A DNA stretch of 64,000 nt from Trinickia diaoshuihuensis (lineage in GTDB: Bacteria; Pseudomonadota; Gammaproteobacteria; Burkholderiales; Burkholderiaceae): NCBI RefSeq assembly GCF_003390925.1, contig NZ_QUBS01000033.1:124001-188000 (forward strand). The letters are read 5' to 3'. Under the pieces are notes generated by a model. The model searched no databases, had not been told where the DNA came from, and saw only the letters and a program-made list of their open reading frames with translations. A program made the position numbers and the translations under genes. Shown piece after piece: positions 1-9,100 of the stretch (positions are counted from its first letter, which is position 1; each line of letters starts with the position of its first letter).

Positions 1-67
1 CCGGCTAGTCCACGGCAGCGTGGCGCGCCCTCCCCTTGCCGGGCGAGCGCCATCGCTAGCCGGATGC

Positions 68-1027
68 TCACGCTTCGGTCACGCCGAGCTCGCCGGCGAC
101 GACCTGCCATAAGCGGCGCACGAGCGCTTGGCGCGGATCGTCGGCGTTGCTCGCGAGCTTGTCGCGATACAAGCGGATTTCCATCGTCAACGTGAAGCGA
201 TCGGCGGGCAGACCGCGCGACGCGGCGCGATCGAGCCGGATCAGATCGCCCGCCGCCACGGCATCCTCGACCGCGCTGTGCGGCAAGAACGCGACGCCGT
301 GTCCGGCGAGCGCCATTGCCTTGAGCGCCTCGGCCATGTCCGTTTCATAGACGCGATCGAGGCACAACCGCTCCGGCGCGTTCGCCACGATGACTTCGGT
401 CATGCGTCCGAGGTAAGCGTTCGGCGTGTAAGACAGATAGGGGACAGGGGCATCGGGCGTGCCCGGCAGCAGATAGCGCGCGCGGCCCGCGCGCCCCGGG
501 GCCGAAAACGGACTGATCGGTTCGAAGCCGAGCGTGAGCATGTCGTAGCGTCCCGGATCGAGCGCCACCGGATGACTCGGATGGTGATAGCCCATCACCA
601 AGTCGCAACCGCCCTCGACGAGGGAGAGCACCGCATCGTGCACGTTCAACGCGCGCAGCCGCGTGTGGATCGGGCCCATCTGCGCCTCGATGCGTTGCAG
701 CCACTTCGGGAAATAGGTCAACGAAAGCGTATGCGGCACAGCGAACTCGATCGTCGCCGCGGGCGCGCCGGCCTGCCCGCGCAGCAAGATCCGCGACTCG
801 TGCATGTGCGAGAGCATCGCGAGCGCCTGCTCGCGGAAGACCTCGCCGGCCTGCGTGAGCCGCGTCGGATAGACCGAGCGATCGATCAGCTCTGTGCCGA
901 GCCATGCCTCGAGCGCCTGGATGCGGCGGGAAAACGCGGGCTGCGTCACATGCCGCAGTTGCGCCGAACGGCTGAAGCTGCGCGTTTCGGCGAGCGATAC
1001 GAAGTCTTCAAGCCATTTGAGTTCCAT
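68..1027 (-). CDS. LysR family transcriptional regulator, HypT-like
   Basis: A 319-residue DNA-binding transcription factor. The N-terminal winged helix-turn-helix covers about residues 1-65 (starts MELKWLEDFVSLAE, then TQPAFSRRIQALE). The rest is the LysR substrate-binding domain. The N-terminal pattern and the YLSYTPNAYLGRM segment resemble the hypochlorite-responsive regulator HypT (YjiE) of E. coli; this likeness is from memory of the family. An open frame continues 73 codons upstream, but the family start is the ATG at 1025-1027. It is divergent from the NarK-like transporter at 1395, a usual LysR target arrangement, so that gene may be its target. The actual effector cannot be read from the sequence. 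Confidence 0.85.
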   Translation of the reverse strand: MELKWLEDFVSLAETRSFSRSAQLRHVTQPAFSRRIQALEAWLGTELIDRSVYPTRLTQAGEVFREQALAMLSHMHESRILLRGQAGAPAATIEFAVPHTLSLTYFPKWLQRIEAQMGPIHTRLRALNVHDAVLSLVEGGCDLVMGYHHPSHPVALDPGRYDMLTLGFEPISPFSAPGRAGRARYLLPGTPDAPVPYLSYTPNAYLGRMTEVIVANAPERLCLDRVYETDMAEALKAMALAGHGVAFLPHSAVEDAVAAGDLIRLDRAASRGLPADRFTLTMEIRLYRDKLASNADDPRQALVRRLWQVVAGELGVTEA

Positions 1028-1394
1028 GTGGGGCGCAGCCGAACGATGAACGACGCCGGCATTGTACCGGGCGGCCCCGAGCGAACGGCGCGCGTCCGCA
1101 TGGCAACGTTGATGCAACGCACCATGGATGCGCGCCGGGCACATCGGCGGTGCCGCCCGCGCGATGCCAGTGCGCGGGGCGGCACTGTGCGCGAGCACTC
1201 GCGCGCGGGCACGGCCCGCAATAAACAAGCATGACGAATGCCGCAATCACAAGCAGGGCGTGGCATTGCCCGAAGCGGACCGGATCCGGGTGCCGCCGAT
1301 GGCATAGGGCTTGCGTTGGCGAGCCGTCGCGCGGCCCGCCATGCCGCGCGACGGCATCCATGCCCATTACGATTCATCCGACGCGAGGACGATC
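1028..1394. other. Divergent intergenic region between the LysR gene and the MFS gene
   Basis: This 367-bp stretch holds no convincing gene. It should contain both divergent promoters, though no consensus -35/-10 pair stands out in this GC-rich sequence. The main visible structure is a long perfect hairpin at 1323-1355, listed separately. Confidence 0.6.
1323..1355 (+). promoter_or_regulatory. Perfect 13-bp hairpin in the leader of the MFS gene
   Basis: GCCGTCGCGCGGC at 1323-1335 is the exact reverse complement of 1343-1355, with a 7-base loop. It lies 39 bases upstream of the transporter start codon. No T-run follows on either strand, so it is not a classical intrinsic terminator. It could be a leader RNA structure or a regulator site. 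The structure is seen directly; the role is inference. Confidence 0.45.
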
Positions 1395-2795
1395 ATGAAG
1401 AACCTGCAACATGCGCTAAGGAGCGGCAATTGGCGCTCGCTCCTCGCCTGCTTCCTTTACTTCGACACCGGCTTCACGGTCTGGGTCCTGTACGGTCCCC
1501 TCGCGCCGTTCATCGGCAAGAGCATCGCGATGACGGCGGCGCAGCAAGGCTTTCTCGTCGCCGTACCGGTGCTTTCGGCAGCAATCTTGCGCGTGGCGCT
1601 CGGCAACCTCTATCAATCGGCGAACGGCCGCCGCGTCGCGCTGATGGGCGTGCTGCTCTCGGCCGTCCCCACGATCGTGCTGCCGCTCGTGCCGGCGACG
1701 CCGTCGTACACGCTGCTGCTCGTGCTAGGCGTATTTCTGGGCGTGGGCGGCGCAAGCTTCGCCGTCGCGCTGCCGATGGCCGGCAGCAGCTATCCGCCGA
1801 AGGTTCAGGGCCTCGTGCTCGGGCTGGCAGCCGCCGGCAACATCGGCGCGGTGCTCGACGGCTTTCTCTTCCCGCGCGTAGCCGATGCGCTCGGCTGGCA
1901 ATACGCCACGGCCGCCGCGTTGCCGCTGCTCGCCATCGCCGGTCTAGCGCTGTTCGCCTGGGGCGACGACCGGGGCGAGAAGGCCGGAAGCGTCGGGCGC
2001 GCGCTCGCGGGGTTCGCGACGATCCTCGCGGGCCTGATCGTACTCGTGCTGGCCGTCCACGCCGGCGCATTCGGCTCTGGCCGCACCGGCGTGCTCCTGT
2101 TGCCGGTCCTCGGCGCGGCGGGCGCGATCGCGCTCTTGCCCGCCCGCTACCGCTCCGTGCTCGCCGAACGCGATACGTGGGTCATGATGCTCGTCTACAG
2201 CATCACATTCGGCGGCTTCGTCGGCATGTCCTCCTACGTGACGCTGCTACTCACCACGCTGTATCAAATGCCCAAACTCGAGGCGGGCTTGTTCATGTCG
2301 CTGCTCGCCTTCCTCGGCGCGATCGTGCGGCCGGTCGGCGGCTATGTCGCCGATCGAATCACGGGCGTGCGCGCACTGACTGGCCTGCTGGCCGCGATCT
2401 CGGCAGCCGACATCCTCTTCGCGGCTTGGATGCCGCCGCTCGGCGGAGGCATCGCGATCCTCGTGTGCCTCTACATCGCATTCGGCTTGGGCAACGGCGC
2501 CACGTTTCAACTCGTCCCGCATCGCTGGAAAGGCAAGACCGGCCTGCTCTCCGGCGTGATCGGCGCGGCGGGCGGCATCGGCGGCTTCTATCTGCCCGTG
2601 GTCATGGGTATCGCCAAGGAAAGCACGGGCAGCTACCAAATGGGCTTCGCGACGTTCGGCGCGCTCGCGGCTTGCGCGTGCCTCGCGATTCTCGCGCTGC
2701 GCGGACAATGGCTCGTCTGGGCCAGCCCGGCCGGGGCCGCGCTCGAAGCCGCACCGCCGGCGCACGTCCCGCACGCCGCGGCAGCCGGCGAATGA
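1395..2795 (+). CDS. NarK/NNP-type major facilitator superfamily transporter
   Basis: A 466-residue inner-membrane protein with about 12 hydrophobic segments. It shows the glycine-rich stretches typical of the nitrate/nitrite porter family: GVGGASFAVALPMAGSSYPP and AAGNIGA around 115-155, and GAAGGIGGFYLPVVMG near residue 400. Substrate is probably an inorganic anion such as nitrate or nitrite, by family only. The start ATG at 1395 has GAGG about seven bases upstream; an in-frame upstream extension is hydrophilic and unlikely. No nitrate or nitrite reductase gene lies nearby, so the physiological role is open. The gene ends in a perfect hairpin at 2801-2827. Confidence 0.8.
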   Translation: MKNLQHALRSGNWRSLLACFLYFDTGFTVWVLYGPLAPFIGKSIAMTAAQQGFLVAVPVLSAAILRVALGNLYQSANGRRVALMGVLLSAVPTIVLPLVPATPSYTLLLVLGVFLGVGGASFAVALPMAGSSYPPKVQGLVLGLAAAGNIGAVLDGFLFPRVADALGWQYATAAALPLLAIAGLALFAWGDDRGEKAGSVGRALAGFATILAGLIVLVLAVHAGAFGSGRTGVLLLPVLGAAGAIALLPARYRSVLAERDTWVMMLVYSITFGGFVGMSSYVTLLLTTLYQMPKLEAGLFMSLLAFLGAIVRPVGGYVADRITGVRALTGLLAAISAADILFAAWMPPLGGGIAILVCLYIAFGLGNGATFQLVPHRWKGKTGLLSGVIGAAGGIGGFYLPVVMGIAKESTGSYQMGFATFGALAACACLAILALRGQWLVWASPAGAALEAAPPAHVPHAAAAGE

Positions 2796-2800
2796 CGCGC

Positions 2801-2827
2801 AGCGGGCCGCGCGCAATGCGGCCCGCT
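2801..2827 (+). terminator. Hairpin after the MFS gene, probable terminator
   Basis: AGCGGGCCGC at 2801-2810 pairs perfectly with 2818-2827 around a 7-base loop, three bases after the MFS stop codon. The T-run is absent, so termination may be inefficient or need Rho. Confidence 0.5.
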
Positions 2828-2877
2828 GGACATGGGCCGGGGCCTAGCGTCGTGGAGCATGGCCCCGGCGGTGGTAA

Positions 2878-4320
<1,443 letters not shown>

Positions 4321-4337
4321 AAAGCGATTTCGCTCGC

Positions 4338-4361
4338 GGGCGGGGGCCATGTACCCCGCCC
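4338..4361 (+). terminator. GC-rich hairpin after purB
   Basis: GGGCGGGG at 4338-4345 and CCCCGCCC at 4354-4361 form an 8-bp stem with an 8-base loop, 17 bases after the purB stop. There is no T-run, so it is a weak candidate. Confidence 0.4.
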
Positions 4362-4490
4362 TTCAATGCCCGCCCCGCCGCCCGACCGCACGCGCTTGCG
4401 GTTTGCGCTTTCCCCCTCCTCATCGCGGTTCGAAAAACTACAGAACCTCGTCATCATTTCCGATAATTATTTGAATATTACTGATTTCCT

Positions 4491-4505
4491 AATGCGAATC
4501 GCATT
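4491..4505. promoter_or_regulatory. 15-base palindrome upstream of the AraC gene, Fur-box-like
   Basis: AATGCGAATCGCATT is a perfect palindrome around one central base. It sits in a stretch (about 4430-4570) that is strikingly AT-rich for this genome, roughly 40 bases upstream of a TATAAT. The NAT-type repeats (AATGCGAAT, GCATT) resemble Fur boxes of beta-proteobacteria, but it could equally be the operator of the AraC protein. The palindrome is seen; the identity of the binding protein is inference. Confidence 0.5.
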
Positions 4506-4539
4506 ACTCAAATTTCATCGCGCCGTAAGGTTTCGCTTT

Positions 4540-4545
4540 TATAAT
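4540..4545 (+). promoter_or_regulatory. Candidate -10 element of the AraC gene
   Basis: An exact TATAAT lies 28 bases before the AraC start codon in AT-rich DNA. No good -35 element sits 16-18 bases upstream, which fits a promoter that needs an activator. Confidence 0.45.
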
Positions 4546-4573
4546 CAAAACAAATACCAACCAGAGGGCCAGC

Positions 4574-5608
4574 ATGAGCGACGCAAATCTCCGTTCATAT
4601 CGATTTTCCTTACAGGATTATTCGACTTCCGAACGTCTTGAAGCATGGCAGGCACAATATTCGGTTGCGGAATTCTCTTTGACCGCGCCGTTTAACGCGG
4701 CGGCGGACTATCAGTTCGAAGGATATACGCTAGGCAATATTTCCGTGGGCAAATGGGCCTACCGGCAAGAGCCGGGAAGTGGCATTCCGCTCACGTATGT
4801 GCTCAACCGTTCCATGCCGCGTATTAGGCGTGACGGTCTGGACAACTATTCCTTCAATCTGCGCACCGGCGGAATCGTGCGCGGCGAAATCGATGGGCGC
4901 TCGCTATCGGTCGAGCCCGGCGAAATTCTCGTCGTCGATCAGGCGCGGCCCTATCGCCGCGAAATCCAAGCAGGCGATGCCATCACGCTGCTCGTGGCGC
5001 GCGACATGCTGCCGAATCTGCCGGCCAATATTCACGGCACGATTTTCCGCGGCGGCATCAGCCGGCTACTCGACGATTATCTGAGGAGTCTGTTGGACAA
5101 AATCGGCACGATCACGCCGCTGGAGGCGCTGCACGCCGAGCAGGCAACGCTTAGCCTCGTGAAGGCCATGCTGAGCCCGACGACCCAAGAAATCGCGAGT
5201 GCGCGCAACGAACTGCTCTCCACGCTGTACGTCAAGATCAAGGAGTACATCCGGCGCAACTTGGAATCGCCGGAGTTGTCTCCGGACCGGATCTGCAAGG
5301 AAGTGGGCATTTCCCGTTCGAGCCTTTACCGGTTGTTCGAACAGGACGGCGGCGTCGCCAACTACATTCGCAAACGGCGCCTGCTCGCTATCCACCGGGC
5401 CCTGATGTCGCCCGACAGCTCACGCCACAGAATCGGAGATCTCGCATACCGCTACGGTTTCAACAGCAATACGCAACTGAGCCGCGCGTTCAAGCAGGAA
5501 TTCGGTCACGCGCCGAGCGAGACGCGCGACGCTGTGGAGCGCGCGCAACGTCTGTCGAATAGACGCGTCGCCGCGGACTACAGCGGCTGGCTCGCGCAAA
5601 TGCGCTAA
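4574..5608 (+). CDS. AraC family transcriptional regulator of the adjacent locus
   Basis: A 344-residue regulator. About residues 1-190 form a ligand-binding region of the AraC-binding-like type. The C-terminal 110 residues carry the two helix-turn-helix motifs: RICKEVGISRSSLYRLFEQ and IGDLAYRYGFNSNTQLSRAF. AGAGGG ten bases before the ATG supports the start. The DNA at the 5' end and the upstream region is richer in A and T, with less GC-biased codons, than neighbouring housekeeping genes, which hints at acquisition by transfer. It stands at the edge of the ATP-grasp/diiron locus, so it is probably its regulator. That link is inference from position. Confidence 0.85.
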   Translation: MSDANLRSYRFSLQDYSTSERLEAWQAQYSVAEFSLTAPFNAAADYQFEGYTLGNISVGKWAYRQEPGSGIPLTYVLNRSMPRIRRDGLDNYSFNLRTGGIVRGEIDGRSLSVEPGEILVVDQARPYRREIQAGDAITLLVARDMLPNLPANIHGTIFRGGISRLLDDYLRSLLDKIGTITPLEALHAEQATLSLVKAMLSPTTQEIASARNELLSTLYVKIKEYIRRNLESPELSPDRICKEVGISRSSLYRLFEQDGGVANYIRKRRLLAIHRALMSPDSSRHRIGDLAYRYGFNSNTQLSRAFKQEFGHAPSETRDAVERAQRLSNRRVAADYSGWLAQMR

Positions 5609-5620
5609 CGCCGCGCGAGC

Positions 5621-5661
5621 GCACGCGGCCCGGCTACCAGCGTACCGGGCCGTTCTCGTGC
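5621..5661. terminator. Hairpin between convergent AraC and SnoaL-like genes
   Basis: CGGCCCGG (5626-5633) pairs with CCGGGCCG (5645-5652), and outer GCACG pairs with CGTGC. It lies exactly between two converging genes, so it probably terminates both. Confidence 0.55.
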
Positions 5662-5674
5662 GCTTCCCGCCGGA

Positions 5675-6061
5675 TTAGGCGAACGCTTCCACGGCGGCCG
5701 CCGTGTCTTCGAAAATGCGGTAGTGACGGATCAGGCCGCCTTCGACTTGCGCGACGACGGCAAATTCGCTCTTGAACGTTTTGCCCGTCTTGCGCACGCG
5801 GTGTTGCATGAAGCCATAAGCGAACACGTGGTCGTCGGCCTCGGCCCATTTCCGAATCTCGAACTGCTCCGTCTCGAACTGCTCACCGAGCGTGTTGAGC
5901 AGACGCTCGACGCCCGCCCGGCCGACGAAACGCCCATAGATCGGCAGGTTCTGCGGGCCTTGCGGCTCGAACACCGTCGCGTCGTCGATCACCGACAGCG
6001 CGCCGGGCAGATCGCGCGCGCCGACCTTCGAGAAAAACACCTGCAGCGGATTGAGTGCCAT
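5675..6061 (-). CDS. SnoaL/NTF2-like fold protein
   Basis: A 128-residue single-domain protein with the cone-shaped NTF2 fold pattern: an N-terminal helix with ARDLPGALSVIDDATVFEP, then RFVGRAGVERLL, then strands ending in GLIRHYRIFEDTAAAVEAF. Family members act as small isomerases, cyclases or hydrolases, or only bind ligand. GGAG six bases upstream supports ATG 6061 rather than the ATG four codons earlier. It is the last gene of the minus-strand operon, 85 bases after the 7Fe ferredoxin gene. A role in tailoring the product of the locus is possible. It could also be a bystander protein with a separate role. Confidence 0.75.
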   Translation of the reverse strand: MALNPLQVFFSKVGARDLPGALSVIDDATVFEPQGPQNLPIYGRFVGRAGVERLLNTLGEQFETEQFEIRKWAEADDHVFAYGFMQHRVRKTGKTFKSEFAVVAQVEGGLIRHYRIFEDTAAAVEAFA

Positions 6062-6146
6062 ACGAAACTCCATGAATAGTGGTGGCGAAGCGGGATTGTC
6101 AGGACCGGCTCCCGCTAGAAGCGCCGGTATTTCGATGCGTCGCCGG

Positions 6147-6470
6147 CTAGGATTCGAGCAGCGCAAGCTTGCCGTCGACGCCCGCCCAGCGCGCCGCATC
6201 GACGGGCGGCTTCTGGCTGCGCGTAATGCTCGGCCAAGTTTGCGCCAGCGTCGCATTGAGCGCGACGAAGGCGTATTGCTCGGCCGGTATCTCCTCGGCA
6301 GGATAAATAGCGCCGACAGGGCATTCGGCGCGGCACACGCCGCAGTCGATACACTCGTTGGGGTCGATAACGAGGAAGTTCGCCCCTTCGTGAAAGCAAT
6401 CGACCGGACACACCTCGACGCAATCGGTGTAGCGGCACTTGATGCAGTTTTCAGTGACGACATGCGCCAT
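6147..6470 (-). CDS. fdxA: 7Fe ferredoxin, [3Fe-4S][4Fe-4S] type
   Basis: A 107-residue soluble electron carrier like Azotobacter ferredoxin I. Cysteines at 9, 12, 17, 21 and 25, then 40, 43, 46 and 50, reproduce the 7Fe pattern, including CPVDCF and CPVGAI. The C-terminal tail of about 45 residues is usual for this class. It lies 26 bases after the first ATP-grasp gene and reads as part of the seven-gene operon. Ferredoxins of this kind can feed electrons to diiron enzymes, which fits the HDO genes here. It might instead be the general housekeeping FdxA; a second copy elsewhere in the genome would show that this one is dedicated. Confidence 0.88.
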   Translation of the reverse strand: MAHVVTENCIKCRYTDCVEVCPVDCFHEGANFLVIDPNECIDCGVCRAECPVGAIYPAEEIPAEQYAFVALNATLAQTWPSITRSQKPPVDAARWAGVDGKLALLES

Positions 6471-6496
6471 GTTGGCTCCCCTTCAAAGCGCGGCGC

Positions 6497-7741
6497 TCAC
6501 GGCGCCGCCGATTCGTGCACGCGCAACGACGCCGAGGCGAACAGCCGCTCGATCCACTGGCGGGTCTCCTCGGGGCTGGGCGTGCCGATGATGCCGGCGA
6601 GCGGCGTCTCGTGCGCCGAATACGTGACGTGCGATGCGAATGCGCGGCCCGCCTCGAGTTCGTTCCAGGCAAGCACCGCCGGGCTCGTGCGGAACGGCTC
6701 GACGCCGGCCAATCCATGGAATGTGCCGCCGCGTACGTGATGGCCGGGAAAGACGAACCATCCGTGCCAAAGCTGCTGCGCGAACGGCGCCCGCGGCGCG
6801 ATCCGCAGCGGCTCGCCGAGCAGCAACTGCAACTCGGCCGACGGCATGTGAACACCCGTGGCCAGCTCGAACGTCGCGACGACATCGGCGCCGCCCACGC
6901 GATTGCCCACTTCGAGGAATACGAGTTCGCCGCCGTCGTCGAACGCTTCGAGATGGAACGCGCCCGAATCGATACGGACGGCCTTCAAAACTTCGTCGAC
7001 CCAGCGGCGGGCGGCATCGCTCAAGACGAAATGGAAGGAGCCGAGCGGCCGGCCCGCCGCATAGTCGAGGCAGGTGCCGACATAGCGGCTCGCGCAGATC
7101 GCGCGGATCTCACCGCCTGCGACGATCCCGTCGAAATGCAGGACCGGGCCCTCGACGTATTCCTCGAGTTCGAACTCGTCGATGTGCGATGCTTCGAGAT
7201 CGAGCGCGGCGACGCCCGTGCGCCGCGCGCCGAGCGCCTCCCATAGCGCGGCGGGCGATTCGAACACGACGACATCGGCGCTCGAGGCGCCACTGTGCGG
7301 TTTGAGCACCGTCTTGCCGCGCCACGGCGTCTCGCCTTGCGCGTCGAGCCAAGCGCGCAACGGCGCAAAGCGCGGCACGCGCAGGTGCGCCTCATGCACG
7401 GCCTGCTTCATCTTGACCTTGTCGCGCACGAGCAGCACCTCTTCGACCGACTTGCCGCCGATGCCCAGCCGTGTCCGCAGCTTCGCGGCGTCGAGCAACT
7501 CGTATTCCGATAGCGAGACCACGACGTCGAAGCGGCGCGGATTCGCATCGAGCCAAGCGCTCGCCTCGTCGAACGCGCTGGCCTCGCCGGGGCGCTCGAT
7601 GCGGGTACACCGTAGCCGCGGCGGGATCGTGTCGAGAATCTCGCGCTTGCCGAAATACGTGACGTCGTGCAGATCATGATCGATGCCGCGCGCGTAATCG
7701 ATGCGCGCATAGGGCACGCGATGTAGTACGAGAATATTCAT
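6497..7741 (-). CDS. ATP-grasp ligase A
   Basis: A 414-residue protein of the ATP-grasp superfamily, which activates a carboxylate as acyl phosphate and joins it to an amine. It has a preATP domain (starts MNILVLHRVPYARIDY), KTVLKPHSGASSADV around Lys147, the EEYVEG motif at 193-198 and the metal/phosphate motif LEVGNRVGG at 276-284. Domain order suits L-amino-acid ligases. GGAG upstream supports ATG 7741; an in-frame extension is not family-like. It is 34 bases after ligase B. Substrates cannot be read from the sequence. Confidence 0.82.
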   Translation of the reverse strand: MNILVLHRVPYARIDYARGIDHDLHDVTYFGKREILDTIPPRLRCTRIERPGEASAFDEASAWLDANPRRFDVVVSLSEYELLDAAKLRTRLGIGGKSVEEVLLVRDKVKMKQAVHEAHLRVPRFAPLRAWLDAQGETPWRGKTVLKPHSGASSADVVVFESPAALWEALGARRTGVAALDLEASHIDEFELEEYVEGPVLHFDGIVAGGEIRAICASRYVGTCLDYAAGRPLGSFHFVLSDAARRWVDEVLKAVRIDSGAFHLEAFDDGGELVFLEVGNRVGGADVVATFELATGVHMPSAELQLLLGEPLRIAPRAPFAQQLWHGWFVFPGHHVRGGTFHGLAGVEPFRTSPAVLAWNELEAGRAFASHVTYSAHETPLAGIIGTPSPEETRQWIERLFASASLRVHESAAP

Positions 7742-7775
7742 CCCAAGTCTCCGGGCGATTCGAATGACGGCGGCT

Positions 7776-9098
7776 TCAAGCCGCCGCGCGCGTCGCGCAG
7801 GCCACGTCGAGCGCCGCCGGCCAGCTTGCGCGCAGCGTTGCGACGACATCGCGGATATCGGCGTCATCCGCTTCGAGCGTGATCGTGGCAAGCGCGACGA
7901 AATCGGCGTTATCGCGGGCGACCGCATGCACGAAGCGCCGCTCGGCGGTTAGCCACTCGAAGCCGCGCGAGCGCAACGCGCCCTCGCGCAACCCGAGCGC
8001 GGCGACGGTGCGGGCAATCGCATCGTCGAGCGGCGCCGCATCGACGCGCACGTCTTGCGGCGAGAACAACTGGTCGCGGCCCACGCCGAGCATCACCGCG
8101 GCGGCGAACCGTTCGGGCGGCGGCAGCTCGCTGGGCGGCGCGATGCCCCAAACGGCATCGATCCACGCATGAAACAGGTCGATGCCGTAAGCCCAATGCG
8201 CGAGCCACCAGATCTTCATCCCCGCCGGCCGGCGGTTCGGCTCCACGACGGCCGCATGCAGCCCGTCGTCGCTGAGTTTGATTTCGTTATGAAACGGACC
8301 GTCGCGCTGTCCCACGAGCAAATTGGCGAAGCGCCCCGCACGAGCCAGCGTCTCGCTTTCATGAGCGGCGAGCCGCGACGGCAGGATCTGCGCGACTTCG
8401 ACCGGATAGCGTCCCGTCGCGCTCACTTTCTCGGTGATGAACGACAAAGGGCCGAGGCCGTCGTAGGAAAACTCTCGCGCGAACGGAATGAGCTCTTCGC
8501 AGATGACGCCGCGCGACAGGTACGGGGCGGCCTCGGCAAACGCCGCCTCGAAGTTCTCGCCGCTGCGCACGACCACGACACCGCGATTGTTGCCCTCGCA
8601 CGAGGGCTTCACGACGAAGCCGTTCGGGTGATCGGCGGCAAACCGGCGTAAGTCGTCGGCCGACACGGCCTGCGTATAGTCGGGCACCATGACGCGCTGC
8701 GCTTGCAGCAGCGCGCGCACCCGATGCTCCGCGACCCGATAGGCGTGCTTGCTGAACGCGCCCTCGGCGAGCACCGACGAATCGACCGCGAGCCCGAGCC
8801 GCTCGAGCAACGCCGCGCCTTGCTGGACCGCGTTGTCGGAAAACACGATCCCCGCGCGCAAATCGCCGGCGATCGGCGCGAGCCGCGCAAGCGCGTCCTC
8901 GACGAAGCGTTCGGCGAGCGGGTCCAGATCGATCACGGCGTCGCAGATGCGCCGATCGCGCTCGTTGGGTCCCGAGCGAATCAGCACCGTTCGAGCGCCA
9001 TGGCGCTCGCGTGCGTACTGGGCCAGGTGTGCAACGTCGTCCACACGGCTCAAGTTGTAATCGACGATCAGCAGCGTCGAGGCGAATTGAGCTTTCAT
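7776..9098 (-). CDS. ATP-grasp ligase B
   Basis: A 440-residue ATP-grasp protein, distinct from ligases A and C. The ATP-binding lysine is in FVVKPSCEGNNRGVVVV (Lys164). EEL at 201 and the C-terminal VEPNRRPAG motif (285-293), followed by the unusual WWLAHWAYG, complete the fold. The metal-binding motif VEPNRR replaces the common EINPR form. The gene starts two bases after the stop of ligase C, so the two are almost certainly translated from one message. It is probably a carboxylate-amine ligase; the specific reaction is not known. Confidence 0.8.
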   Translation of the reverse strand: MKAQFASTLLIVDYNLSRVDDVAHLAQYARERHGARTVLIRSGPNERDRRICDAVIDLDPLAERFVEDALARLAPIAGDLRAGIVFSDNAVQQGAALLERLGLAVDSSVLAEGAFSKHAYRVAEHRVRALLQAQRVMVPDYTQAVSADDLRRFAADHPNGFVVKPSCEGNNRGVVVVRSGENFEAAFAEAAPYLSRGVICEELIPFAREFSYDGLGPLSFITEKVSATGRYPVEVAQILPSRLAAHESETLARAGRFANLLVGQRDGPFHNEIKLSDDGLHAAVVEPNRRPAGMKIWWLAHWAYGIDLFHAWIDAVWGIAPPSELPPPERFAAAVMLGVGRDQLFSPQDVRVDAAPLDDAIARTVAALGLREGALRSRGFEWLTAERRFVHAVARDNADFVALATITLEADDADIRDVVATLRASWPAALDVACATRAAA

Positions 9099-9100
9099 GA

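Noticed and set aside
128-1234. Plus-strand frame of 368 codons opposite the LysR gene
   Set aside because: Composition is that of an antisense frame; the LysR gene on the other strand has full family motifs.
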